64,000 nt of DNA from Macrostomum hystrix (Eukaryota > Platyhelminthes > Macrostomidae). The stretch is taken from positions 11,006,001 through 11,070,000 of the forward strand of contig CATNEN010000039.1 in assembly GCA_950097015.1 (NCBI GenBank), written 5' to 3'. Of the stretch, positions 34,068 through 46,373 are shown one piece after another; positions within the stretch are counted from its first letter, which is position 1; each line of letters starts with the position of its first letter. The position numbers and the translations under genes are program-made. The notes under the pieces were generated by a model, which saw only the letters and a program-made list of their open reading frames with translations, was not told where the DNA came from and did not search any database.

Positions 34068-37000
34068 ACAGTGACTCGGGTAGCCGGACGCCGCTGCTGG
34101 ACCGCAGCGAATCATTTTCACTGCCGGTGGAAGACGATCTCGGAGTCTCGGAGCGGCTGCAGTCGATTCCGATTGGTCGACGGCAAAGCCCCAATAGCGG
34201 CTTCGGGGGCAGCTTCCGTTCGATGCGAGCCTTCAAATCCCTGGACACGGCCGGTGGATCTGCCGGCGGAGGCACAGGTCAACGATTCGATTCGATGGAA
34301 CAGCAGCAGCAGCAGCTGCAGCAGCATCAACAGTCGATGGAACAGGAAGTGACAAATATCAATCATGTTAACAGCGGAAGCCTTCAGCAGGTAAGCATGG
34401 AAACCTGCGCTACTGGGCTCAAAGTTTTTCCTATCCCTAATTCACCTTATAAATACAACTTATTCCTCATCCAATGTCTCACCTTGATAGCAAAGATAAT
34501 TTCAGCAGGGCTGAAGGCAATGGCAATTTATCTAGTCACAGTAGACCAACAGTCAGCAAGGAGGCAATTCTGCCCATTTCACTGACTCTTGAACACACAC
34601 TCGCACACGTGTGTACCTCACATGATCCCTCATTCCGCACCACTAACACACAATAGCCACATCTGCCGGTGTCGGCGTCATTCGGCGCCGGGGTTGTCGG
34701 CATCACTGGCATCAGCGGCGGCGGAGGCAGCGCCGCGGGCGGCAGCTCCGGTGTCGGCGGCGGTGGCGGCGTCAAGCGGTTTCCAAGCTTTCGAGCGAGG
34801 CTGGTCGGTAGATTCAGCTCGGTTCGACAGCCGCACGGCTTCCACAGGCAGCAGCAGCAGCAGCAGCATCGACTCGGCCATCACCACTCACTAGGCGGCG
34901 GGCCCAGCGAACCGCTGATAAGCTCGATGGAGCCCGGCTGCGAGGCCGCGGGCAGGCGAAGCCAGGATGCGGCAAGCGCAGGCATTGACATAGGGTGCGA
35001 TCAGCAGCAGAGCACCTCCAGCTACCTCAAGGAGCAGTTCTTCGCCTTCTTCCAGCCCTCCGACAATAAGTTGGCCATGAAGCTGTTTGGCAACAAGAAC
35101 GCTTTGCTAAAGGAGAAGCGCCGGCAGCAGCAGTCTGGCAAATGGATCATCCACCCGTGCAGCAACTTCAGGTAAGACGAAGCCGGGCACCATTGGTGGC
35201 GCAGTAACCAAACTTGCCCTAGCAACAGTCTCCGGGCTGCAGTGTGCATGTCAGGAGGTCTAAAAGCAAAAATGGGCCAAAGACAGGCGCCCTCCGAACA
35301 CCTGCATGTCTCATCTCTCCCGTGTCTCATCTCTCCCGTGTCTCATCTCTCCTCTCTCATCTCTCCCGTGTCTCATCTCTCCCGTGTCTCATCTCTCCCA
35401 TGTCTCATCTCTCCCGTGTCTCATATCTCCCGTGTCTCATATCTCCCGAGTCTCATCTCTCCCGTGTCTCATCTCTCCCATGTCTCATCTATCCCGTGTC
35501 TCATATCTCCCGAGTCTCATCTCTCCCCTGTCTCATCTCTCCCGTGTCTCATCTCTCACTTGTCTCATCGCTTTTGTCTCATCTCCCACTGTCTTATCTC
35601 TCCCCTGTCTTATCTCTCCCCTGTCTTATCTCTCCCGTGTCTCATCTCTCCTGTGTCTCATCTCTCCCGAGTCTCATCTCTCCCGTGTCTCATCTCTCCC
35701 ATGTCTCATCTATCCCGTGTCTCATATCTCCCGTGTCTCATCTCTCCCTTGTCTCATCGCTTTTGTCTCATCTCCCACTGTCTTATCTCTCCCCTGTCTT
35801 ATCTCTCCTGTGTCTCATCTCTCCTCTGTCTCCTCTCTCCCCTGTCTCATCTCTCCCCTGTCTCATCTCTCCTGTGTCTCATCTCTCCTGTGTCTCATCT
35901 CTCCTGTGTCTCATCTCTCCCTTGTCTTATCTCTCCTGTGTCTCATCTCTCCTGTGTCTCATCTCTCCCCTGTCTCATCTCTCCCCTGTCTCATCTCTCC
36001 CCTGTCTCATCTCTCCTGTGTCTCATCTCTCCTGTGTCTCATCTCTCCTGTGTCTCATCTCTCCTGTGTCTCATCTCTCCTGTGTCTTATCTCTCCCGTG
36101 TCTCATCTCTCCCCTGTCTCCTCTCTCCCCTGTCTCATCTCTCCCCTGTCTCATCTCTCCTGTGTCTCATCTCTCCTGTGTCTCATCTCTCCTGTGTCTT
36201 ATCTCTCCCGTGTATCAGCTCTCACATGTCTTATCTCTTTCATTGGCTCTCATCTGATCTCGTCACGTTGCCTATTTTATCTTATCTTATCTCTCTTTCT
36301 CCATCTCATCTCAGCATCTCTCCTCTGTAGATCTGATCCCACTGGGATGTTTTAAATCTGGATTTCCTCTTCTGCCCGCAAGGCCTCTTCCCATTCTGAT
36401 GTAAGGAAAGTGCAGCTACTTGGCGCCGCTGCGCTGTTATGTTTATCACGTCTGTCACTTCTCCGTCTCGGATTCGAAGCCCTCGATCCCATTTGGCATC
36501 TCCGCCACAGCGGATAAGCTGACAAGCTGATAAGCCTGATGGCTGACCAACCTGAAGCTGAAGCCAGGTTTATTCCCCAATTTTAGAATTGTCTCGTGTT
36601 CACCTGAAGATTGCAGTCTTTGGATACAAATCGATGGTTAAGCATCATAACTTAGAGATGTCTGTGAGATATATGGGCTAGTGCAAAAACTGCACAAAAT
36701 GTGCCGCAATTATCTTACAATCGAATCCGAATCCCATGTCCCGCGCATTCTTCCTCATCAGAAACTATTCGCAGTTCTGGTCTGTTCCCTTCGATCTCGA
36801 TTCAGCGGTGATTGACAGGGCAGGCGGTTCCGCCGGTTTACAGGCTAAAGCGGGTTTTCACCGCGAAGAAATTGCTAGAGATCACTCAGACCGGTCAGCA
36901 CCGGACAGCTAATCTCAAGCTTGCGAAATCGTCAAGCCTAGCGCGAGGCTTTCCTAGAAACGTCAATTTTCATTTATGAAGAGGAGATTTCGCTGCGCCT

Positions 37001-40000
37001 GTGGGGGTCGAGTGGCAGAGCAATCTAAGTCGGTTCGCCTCTCGCAACAAGGTCCCTGAGCTCGATTCATTTTTTCACAGCCGCGGAGACAATGCTTGGG
37101 TGCTTTCTCTAAGGGTCAATCTACAAGGCACAGAGCGAGTGGCCACTGCCTGAAAATAACCGAGTCAGAACAGATGTACAGTCACTGTTTTTCGTGTGTG
37201 TTCCTCTAGCTGGCTGGCCTCAGCCCCCCCCCTGCAAAAACAGCCCTTGCCTCCGCCCGCCGCAGGTTCTACTGGGACCTGCTGATGCTGGTGTTGCTGA
37301 TCACCAACCTGGTGGTGCTGCCCGTCGCCATTTCGTTCTTCAACGACGACCTGAGCGCCCACTGGATAATTTTCAACTGCGTCTCAGACACCATCTTCCT
37401 CAGCGACATTGCAGTGAACTTCCGAACAGGCAAGCGGGGCTGGAAGGGGCGTTCAGTGCCGATCGCATCGATTCGACGGTCGGGAGGGGATAATTCTAAC
37501 TCATCTAGCCCCTATAGGAGAAAATCTAGAAACACTGCTCAGCTGGGTGGAGACTTTGAAGGGCTCAACTTGGGCACGCTGACAAGCCTCCCACAGCGCT
37601 CCAACGAGTGCCAAATGAAGCGAGAGCCAACTCAGCTTCCCACTCCATTCCATCGGCTTCTGCTCAATTTGCTACCAATGGACAGCTTGAGTCCGATCGC
37701 ACTTTTACACGCTTCACCGTTGAATAACTCCTTCTGTTGCAGGCGTCATCACGAATGACTTCGCAGAAGAGATCATCCTGGACCCAAAGCTGATCGCGCA
37801 GCACTACCTGAAGTCCTGGTTCTTTCTAGACCTCATCTCTTCCATACCAATGGACTACATCTTTCTGGTGCTCAATCAGAGGAACAATGTCAGCCAGTTG
37901 GTTCACGCAGGTGAGACTGGGACTGCTCAAATTCTTGCCCTGGCTTCAATTTTGGTTCAGCCAGTGGGAGCTCATGGCAAACCAACTTCGCCTCCTTAGG
38001 CCGAGCTCTGCGCATTCTGCGGCTGGCGAAGCTTCTCAGCCTGCTGCGCCTGCTGCGCCTCTCGCGATTGGTCCGCTACGTCAGCCAATGGGAGGAGGTG
38101 AGATAATTTTCTACTTTTAGTAGCTGCATTTTTACTTCTAAAGTGACGCAACAAGAATCTTGTGTCGAGTCCAAGGTACTCCAAACCGTAAACTTCCCCT
38201 CGACTTCCTTATTCCCTATTATTTTACAGTTCTTTCAAATAGCCAGCAAATGCTTCGGCATTATAAAGCTGGTGCTGATCATGATGCTCTTGGGCCACTG
38301 GAATGCCTGCTTCCAGTTTCTCATTCCGTTCCTAAGCGAATTCCCGGACGACTCGTGGGTGGCCAGGAGCGGCCTGAAGGTGATGCCCGGCTGGGGTCTA
38401 CTGTCGGGTTTCTGTTGCGTTGGCAACTTGCACCAGCTTTGGCCCCTGTGCGTCTCTCGCTTATCAGTGTCAAACCTGTCAGCCTCCGCTAACCAATCGA
38501 TAATCAATCAATAAATAGATCCCTTTAACCTGCGCCCATTGCACCGCAGCTATAATGTGCCTTACCGAGTTCTGTAGCCACGAGCACTCGCCGCACATCC
38601 CGACTCACCGCTCCGTTTCTAGAGAGGCCTTAGTTTTCTGCCTGTTCTGTCTGTGTGGCCAAACAAGAGTTCTTAGAGTTTTTACAGGATTTTTCGTAGA
38701 CGATCATTCAACATGACCAAGTGCCGGACGCTGCTAAATTCCAATCCTAGTCACCTTCCCCACATTTGCAGCTCCTGAGTGCAGCCAATAAGTTCATGGG
38801 TATTTTCAACCTGGTCCTCCTGATGCTGCTGTTGGGCCATTGGAATGCCTGCCTGCAGTATCTCATTCCGTTTCTGCAGGACTTTCCCGAGCAATCTTGG
38901 GTTGTCAGGTGCAACTTGAAGGTGAAGAAAGATAAAAATACACTAATTAATCCGTTTGGCGCATCGAGCGAATCCATTTACTCTGTCTCGGCTCACATTC
39001 ACCTGGCAGCCTTTCCCATTCAAAGCTGTACTTTCTAGAATTATAGATCCCCCAGACGCATTAACTGCTCGATAATTTGCACCGTGTCAAATTTCATCGG
39101 CACAATTGACTGCCAGTTTGTTTGGCTTTGCTGACATACGTTTTTAATTAGAAAGCTGTGCTGATTAAGAGCAGCAATGGTGATTGTTTGCCTGTCTGCA
39201 TGCCGCTGGTCAAGCCCATGAAATCGGAGTCTTCATGAGAAAAATGCATCGACCTCCAGATAGAAAATAAAATGCTTAAGCACGATCTTAAAGCATTCTT
39301 AAAACTTCCTAAAAACTGTTGTATAGTCTCCCTCGAAAAGATTGAAAAATCAATGCCATGGGGAATTTCTAGAACCGGCTAGCTGGGAACCCCCAGTGAC
39401 GTCTGCGGAGATCGCACGAATTGGAATTTCTAGAACCGGCTAGCTGGGAACCCCCAGTGACGTCTGCGGAGATCGCACGAATTGGAATTTCTAGAACCGG
39501 CTAGCTGGGAACCCCCAGTGACGTCTGCGGAGATCGCACGAATTTCGTGCAATAGTTCTCTTTGGCTAGCGAACTTCGCCAGTCATAAGCATCCGTGAGT
39601 GTCTTCACAATTGTAATCGGAAAGTGAGATCAACGTTAGTGGCCATCGTTGATGGCAATAAAATGCATCGAGATAGTTTGGACGGAAGTGTAGTGACTGT
39701 GGTCGGTTAGGGATCCCCGGCCTACGTTAGGACGCTCACACAGTACTCCTTAGTAAGATGGTGCAGTACAGGCCTGGCACTCCGAAAGGAAAGACACGAA
39801 TGCAGCGCCTACAGGATGATGCAGGTGGCTTCTCTGACAATTTCGGTGTGTCTGATTTCTTTCATGCAATAAATTTAGTCTTTGCAGTAAGATACCGTCT
39901 TTTCGGGCTGGACTGATAAGGTCAAAATAAAAGTCAAGCTAACGGCACGCAGGGAGGGGTAGGGTTGTACGCGCTGGCCGGGTGGATGGGCAGAGCTGAT

Positions 40001-43000
40001 TGGCGGGAAGGCCAAAACCACTCGGGCCTGTGGTAAGGGTTGGCAGACAATCCCCGCGCCCAGCCAATCAGGTGGCGGCACAGGGCAGACAGGGCAGGGA
40101 CGGGTAAGAGGGTGAAAGAGGGCGAGGCCAAGGCCGAGCCAACCATACCGGCCTGAAATAACGGCCTTGGCGGGCAGTCAACAATGCCCAACCGCATCCT
40201 GAACACAGGTCTTGCGAAAGTAAAACACGATGTCTTCAATGGCGAGTCAAAATGTTGAGCAGTCATAGTCATAGCTGTTTTAAAACTTTGAGCTTTGAAA
40301 ATAAATTCTTGTTTGTGTGTAAGTTCTCTGTTTGACAATTACCGCTGCAGACGGTCACCGCGATAGTTCCAAAGCGCTTCTTGACTGCCCCCTTTCAGTT
40401 GCTGAACGTGGCCTCAGTGTTTATTCGTGTTGTAAACCTGGTCTGTTTGATGCTGCTGCTCGCTCACTGGAACGGCTGCCTGCAGTTCCTCGTGCCAGCC
40501 ATTCAAGACTTCCCCAAAGACTCCTGGGTTAGGAAGCTGAACATCCAGGTACCTGCCGGGTGCGGACGGCCAATCTCATGGCTACCTACCTCGGAGCTCT
40601 TTGATTTGTGCAAATTTTTCTTGCCTTTTTAGTTTTATTATATAAATCTGTCAATCAGTTTGAAGTTGACCTGACGGAGCACTCTTGTCACACTAATATT
40701 TTGAGTAAAGCGATGGAATCAATTAAGATGGAGCTTTCTTAACAGTAAGAACTACCATGCGACGGTATTTTTGAAAAAAATAACAGGTAGTATTTTTGAA
40801 AAAAATATACAATTTAATCAATCCAAAATAGTTACCAATGACAGCCAAGATGAAATTTTGTGAGCAGAAAAATTATACCTATATTTTATTCGTTGAATAT
40901 CTCGACGATGCCGATGTTTTGTGATTCCGGAAGTTGTTTCATCGAATAGAGCGGAAAATTTTAGCCCGTGTTCATGATTTTCATGGTGATTGGTTGGATA
41001 TTTTGGGAGATACAGAATAAGAAAAATGTGGGTAGTTAAAACAGCCCCCGTGGTCTTTCTACTGTTAAAGCAGAGTCAACTTGAATAGCTGAGCCCTGTA
41101 CTTTATTAGCTTTATACTATTAGCAAAGCTGCATGCTGCAATCGTGCTCGGTAACTATTCCTTGTCGCCTTGCTTTTTGCCTTTTAGCTTCCTTTGCCCT
41201 GCACCTCAAACTAAAAAACCGCGTTGTTGTCTTAATGGTTAATAGAGACAGCTCATACATGCAAGATTCACAGCTCAGACATGCCAGATTCACAGCTCAG
41301 ACATGCAAGATTCACAGCTCAGACATGCAAGATTCACAGCTCAGACATGCAAGATTCACAGCTCAGACATGCAAGATTCACAGCTCAGACATGCAAGATT
41401 CACAGCTCATACATGCCAGATTCACAGCTCAGACATGCAAGATTCACAGCTCAGACATGCAAGATTCACAGCTCAGACATGCCAGATTCACAGCTCAGAC
41501 ATGCAAGATTCACAGCTCAGACATGCAAGATTCACAGCTCAGATATTGTTTCTTGATTCCGCAGGAGGCGCATTGGTTCCGCCAGTACACGTGGGCCCTG
41601 TTCAAAGCCATGAGCCACATGCTGAGCATCGGGTACGGCCAGCACCCGCCAACCAGCATCAGCGAAGCCTGGATCACCATCGTCAGCATGATGACCGGCT
41701 CGTCCTGCTACGCGCTATTCGTTGGCCACGCAGCCGCCCTCATCCAGAGCTTCGACACATCGAAGCGACTCTACCGAGAGAAGGTAGTACAAACAGCTTC
41801 TTTTTCCTGGCTTCCAGGACCTGACGACATGAGTTTGTGTGTGGCAGAGAGTTCGCAATTAATACCCGTAGAGGCTCAGGTTGATGCGTATATACTCCAA
41901 GCAGATCTAACAGCGCACAATGAGCATATTCCAACAGTTGGACGTCACTCTAATAGGCACAATTTCTTATGCCTTCGTTGTGCCCCAGGCATGACACTGG
42001 GCCAAACTTATTAAGTCCGTGCAGCTTGGCAGAAGGAGATAATTAGATAGGTTTTTCCTAATCTACTGCTGGTCTTTGCTTTCCTATTTTCAAACGGCTT
42101 ATCAATCAATCCCCGATTTCGAAATAGTTGGCTATAGAAATAACTTGCGTAGGCCGACTGTGTGTTGGTGAATAAGCTAAGAATTTTGAACCGAGTCAAT
42201 ATTAAACCCACTGTTGATAGTCAGCATGTTGCATTCTTTTAATCAAGTAAGAATGAGGGACACGATTCACAAGCTCCAGGTTGAGCCACGGAGGTCCAAA
42301 AAACGCACGGCCTCTCAGCACTACGCACATCTATTTATAGCACCGACCCCATGGGGTGGCACAAAGAAAAGTTAACATCACATCCTCCACCACAAGAACG
42401 AAGCCGGATCAAAATTCAGGATCAAAACACTCAATAATTCACTTTCGGGAGTAGCTAGGCTAGTAGTTTGTGATTGCTGTTTGTGTGCCAACGCGAACTA
42501 ATGCCTCTACTATTAACTTGTTAACTTGTAACGGGAGCTTTCAGAGACAAGCCATGAAGACATGCTTACACTTGCTCATCTGGCCCAACTCAAACCTGTT
42601 CAGTTCAAGCAGGTGGAGGAGTACATGGCCTACAGGAAGCTTCCCAGAGCACTCAGGCAGCGGATAGCGAATTACTACGAGCACCGATATCAGGGCAAGA
42701 TGTTCAACGAGGGCGACATTCTGAGCGAACTGTCCGAATGTCTCCGAGAGGTGAGGCGCCCAGCATCCTGTTTGAGTACCCATCCGCGTGTTTCAGTCTG
42801 TAAAGCGAGTTCTTCATTGCTTTTTGAAGCTTTTTAGCTTTGTGCAGGCCGCTGGGTGCGAGGTACCGAGAATTTCCTCTTTATTATCTCTTCCTCAGCG
42901 AAATGAGGACAGGAACTCAGGTGGGTCCCCGTGCGGGGCAGGCTTCCGCAGTTTTAATTAGCTGTCGGGAGCATTTCCCCCTGGTTTTATTCTAGCTAGT

Positions 43001-46000
43001 GCAGAGTAAACTGCACACCCAGATTATTTGCGAATTATTAGGAAATTAATAGGCTTAGAAAAGCGATTGCTTCTCTCGAGCTGATGCGGGTAAGTACATT
43101 TGAGATTCTATCACTCTACGCTCGATTGTCCTTTTTCGATCGCGCGCGATTCACGGACTCGTTCTAGCGTGAATAAAAAATACAAATTATAATTAATAAC
43201 TGACTACACTGGTCTTAATTGTGTAGCCGACAGCACAGCCGACAGTACCGCGGAAATAGAGCGGGGTATTTGAAGGCTGTTCAGTCCATGCTTTGGGAGG
43301 GCACCACACCTCCCAAACTAATGCTGGTTTAAAAGCATTGTTGGTTCACCCAGCAGTGAACTGGTGTGATGCAGAGTTAACAGTAGAAAGATCACGCTAT
43401 TTTTTCCACTTGCAAAAAACCACAGGGGTATTTCGAATACCCACTGACTACTTCACGATAGCTCCCAAACCGAATGAACTATTTTCGTGAAATTCCACCA
43501 TATGGATCAAAATTTTCTGGATTTTCATGGCACTTGGTTGATTATTTTAGGTGATAGATAAAAAAGACAATTGTGGTTATTTGAAATGTCCCCATGGTAT
43601 TTCCACTGTCAATTGCTTCGGGAATCGAACCCCAGACATTCAAGTCGTGAGTCCGACTTTCTAAACACTAGCCTGCAACCCCTTTACTTGACTGCAACCC
43701 ATTTGCTACGCAATTAAACTCGCCAAATCGGTTCTCACTCGTTACCCCCAGCAAATCATCAACTATAACTGCCGCGCCCTGGTGGCGGCCGTTCCGTTCT
43801 TTACCTACGCCGACCAGGACTTCGTGTCCGAGGTGGTCACCCGTCTGAAGTACGAGGTGTTTCAACCAGGAGATCTCATCATCAAGGAAGGAACCATCGG
43901 CACCAAGATGTACTTCATCCAGGAGGGCATAGTAGATATCATCACCAAGGATGGCGAGGTTGCTACCAGCTTGTCTGACGGCTCCTACTTTGGTGGTAAG
44001 GATGTTCAAGACAACAGATTTACTGCTAACTAAGGTATCAAATTATCTAGGCAATTACTCATTGTAATAACAAATAATAATAACAATAATTTCAGGAGGG
44101 TTTTGGGCAATGGCACATCATTCTGTGACAGTAGACCCGCAGCCAGCGAGGACTCCTAAACACACACGCACACAGGGGTGTACTCCTGCCCAGACTTTTT
44201 CATTGTCTGGGCAGTGTACACACTAACTGTGCCTTGGCTCTGACCTTCAAGCCCCAAATGCTCTCTCCGAGGCTCCGAAATATACCAAATTAAAGGTGGC
44301 ATCATCGCAGTTTTAAGCTCACGGACCTTGGTGAGGGACCCAGACAGGTTAGCTGTCCATAAACTTAGACTTTGCGCTGGAAATCAAGTTTATTACTGCT
44401 TAATAGCCTGTAGCTGTGCACCAAAAAAACGCAATAGAAATGCTTAAAATCTAAATAGTATGGCAATAAAAACTTTGGTTGCAGCGGTAGATTTTCTGCC
44501 TATTCTTAGTTTGCATTTGCATCTACGCCGCATATATTTATCTGCGGACAGAATAGTACACCACACACTGCATAGAACTGCCATCTATGAAATAGAAATC
44601 TCTGATTGTAGAGCTGATATCCTTCACGATATCCTAAATAATGATAAGATGAAATAAGTGGCATTATTTTAGGCTGCATATAACAATGACGCTGCACTAT
44701 TCACGACTGTGATTTCACACTCCCAGTTGTCCAGGTTCAGCACTGATTAGTGTCGAGCTGCTCAGACTAGGAGGCATTAAGAGGCATTTTCGATCATGTA
44801 CGAGCACAAATAGAATGTATTCATGTTCATTTTGTGCATCATTAATTATCGCACGCCAGGCCTAGTCGCTAACGAAGACGAGAAATAAAATCGACATTGA
44901 AGGCGCGCTCGATACATGACATTGTTTCGAATCGCGAGGCCCTCCGAACTGAACAAATATATCAATTCCTAGCCTTCAGGTAGAAAACTAACTCCTGGAT
45001 GTTTTTTGAAAATATTGTGAAGCTCGTTTGATACATTTTATAGATTTACGGTACAATAGTACTGTACGCATTTCATTCTGACATTTTCAGTTAAACCTTC
45101 CTACTGGTTTTGCCTGGTTTGATGGGTTTATCGTTCATAAATTTTATTGATCTATAAGCCAATGACTGTTCCGAATTTCGTGAAAAAAAGTTGTAGCAAA
45201 AACCACAAATAAAATATGAGAACAATAAAGAACTTTCTTCACTATAGAAAGTTTTAGCGGAATAAAAAAACAGTTTGGCAAAATCTTCTTATCAGCATGT
45301 TTGCGAAATTCGTTTATACAGCGCAGAAGCTGAGGATCAGCTCTTGTGAGGGCGACCTAGCATGACCTTTAGCAGAACCCAGTACTCCTATTTGCAGCCC
45401 TGACCTTTACGCTCCGCAGTCATTTGATTTGCCTTTTATTTTAAGAGGCTTATGGCAAAATAATAATAGGAACCATGGGCCCGGCAATATACAGAGCTAA
45501 ACTCTATCTACGCTAGCAATTTCTGCTTCAACCCCAACGGCATAAACTAGGCCAGGGTCAATTTGGTTAGGCAACCTTTTTTCGCCTAAATTGGGCATGA
45601 ATTGATGAACGAGGCCAAGTTTCCATGAATCATCAATGATAATTTTGGGATCCCATAAGTCTTGCGTGTCTCTTTTTTTAAGACTGAGTGATGGAGTTTG
45701 CGGATTACCCCCAATCGAACGCTCACGCAGAGATCTGCCTGCTCACCAACGCCCGTCGCGTCGCCAGCGTCCGAGCCGAGACCTACTGCAACCTGTACTC
45801 ACTGGAGCGGGAGAACTTCCTCTCGGTGCTGGACAATTACCCCCTGATGCGCCGCACCATGGAGTCCGTGGCGGCCGAGCGGCTGAGCAAGATCGGCCAG
45901 AACCCGCAGCTCGTAAGCAACCGGGCGGACCTGAAGGAGGACCTCAACTTGGTCAAGGAGATTGTCAACCAGGCTGCGACGCCACTTCATCCGGACGAGG

Positions 46001-46191
46001 AGGAGCATTTCCTGCTGGACGCCTCTCCGTCGGATGAGGCGGCCGGTCAGCAGCTGCCGCCGGCGTCCCCGCAGGCGTCTGGCGGCGACTCGCGGCGCAA
46101 GTCGGTGGTCAAGCTCGGCTTGCAGCGCCTCGGCTTGGTCCGGCCGAAGCTCCCCAGCCCGTCCGATGGACCCGACGAGTCCGCGGTGTGA
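34068..46191 (+). CDS. HCN (Ih) hyperpolarisation-activated cyclic-nucleotide-gated channel
   Basis: Exons: 34068-34390, 34657-35171, 37266-37429, 37743-37910, 38000-38097, one of three S5 exons, 41565-41783, 42604-42750, 43752-43995 and 45731-46191 (TGA), about 829 codons; every junction is in phase. The N-terminus is low complexity, then the HCN domain ([16 protein letters not shown]). S1-S3 lie in 37266-37910 ([25 protein letters not shown]). S4 is [19 protein letters not shown]. Pore helix and filter: [15 protein letters not shown]-linker: [26 protein letters not shown]. Cyclic-nucleotide domain: [33 protein letters not shown], as in protostome Ih. It carries pacemaker-type cation current at the plasma membrane, tuned by cAMP. 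The intron after 37429 has a GC donor. The start codon is upstream of 34068 and was not found. Confidence 0.95.
34505..34640 (-). repeat. SINE family B fragment
   Basis: Reverse-strand match to family B (GGCAATTCTGCCCATTTCAC, ACACGTGTGTACCTCA) in the first HCN intron of the window. Confidence 0.6.
35308..36240. repeat. 16-17-bp array (CTCATCTCTCCCGTGT)
   Basis: About 57 pyrimidine-rich units of TCATCTCTCCCGTGTC type in the HCN intron 35172-37265, with block-wise variants (CCCTGT, CTGTGT, TTATCT). Confidence 0.95.
36995..37215 (+). repeat. SINE family B copy
   Basis: Contains the clearest tRNA-like head: GTCGAGTGGCAGAGCAATCT (A-box like) and AAGGTCCCTGAGCTCGATTC (B-box like), then CAAGGCACAGAGCGAGTGGC. 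It ends about 50 bp before the S1 exon of HCN. Confidence 0.75.
38230..38379 (+). CDS. HCN alternative S4-S5 linker/S5 exon a
   Basis: Exactly 150 nt, phase 0-0, acceptor TTTTACAG and donor AAG|GTGATG. Encodes [20 protein letters not shown] then [14 protein letters not shown] and EFPDDSWV. By my count about 60% identical to exon b and about 42% to exon c at protein level. Confidence 0.9.
38772..38921 (+). CDS. HCN alternative S4-S5 linker/S5 exon b
   Basis: Exactly 150 nt, phase 0-0, acceptor ACATTTGCAG and donor AAG|GTGAAG. Encodes [34 protein letters not shown] and DFPEQSWV. About 54% identical to exon c. Confidence 0.9.
39350..39545. repeat. 61-bp direct repeat, three copies
   Basis: Three essentially identical units containing TTTCTAGAACCGGCTAGCTG and GACGTCTGCGGAGATCGCAC, in the intron between HCN exons b and c. 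Confidence 0.95.
39560..40340. other. Possible transposon remnant between HCN exons b and c
   Basis: TGTAGTGACTG near 39690 resembles the TGTGGTGACTG start of the 11792 LTR-like element. A GC-rich part at 39950-40200 has CCAAT-box motifs in both orientations (CTGATTGGCGGG, CAGCCAATCAGG). No ends or target duplication could be defined. Confidence 0.3.
40399..40548 (+). CDS. HCN alternative S4-S5 linker/S5 exon c
   Basis: Exactly 150 nt, phase 0-0, acceptor CCCTTTCAG and donor CAG|GTACCT. Encodes [34 protein letters not shown] and DFPKDSWV. It looks closest to the canonical HCN S5/turret ([11 protein letters not shown]). Confidence 0.9.
41255..41545. repeat. 22-bp array (ACATGCAAGATTCACAGCTC)
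   Basis: About 13 units of ACATGCAAGATTCACAGCTCAG (20 + AG) in the HCN intron, ending about 20 bp before the pore exon at 41565. Confidence 0.95.
43190..43690 (-). repeat. SINE family A copy
   Basis: The right end read on the minus strand is tRNA-like (AGAAAGTCGGACTCACGACT, then GGGGTTCGATTCCC as B box). The body shares GTGTAGCCGACAGCACAGCC, GCTGTTCAGTCCATG and GCAGAGTTAA with 54655-54960. In the HCN intron before the cyclic-nucleotide domain. Confidence 0.65.
44093..44345 (-). repeat. SINE family B copy
   Basis: Reverse-strand copy: CAGGAGGGTTTTGGGCAATG, CAGTGTACACACTAACTGTG and CCTTGGCTCTGACCTTCAAG, in the last HCN intron. Confidence 0.7.
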
Positions 46192-46367
46192 AAACTTCAG
46201 CTCCACGCGACTTTGCACTTTTGTTTGTTTCCTTAGTTTGTTCTTGTTTTCTTTCTTGCTCGGTCAGTTAACCAAAGCAGTCAGGAAAACGTATCAGTCA
46301 GCCACGCTTGGCGCTAGTATCATGATGCCCCCACTGGCAGTGCAAATTTTATGCGGAATCTGTGGAA

Positions 46368-46373
46368 AATAAA
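46368..46373 (+). terminator. Polyadenylation signal of the HCN gene
   Basis: AATAAA 177 bp after the HCN stop codon. Confidence 0.6.
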
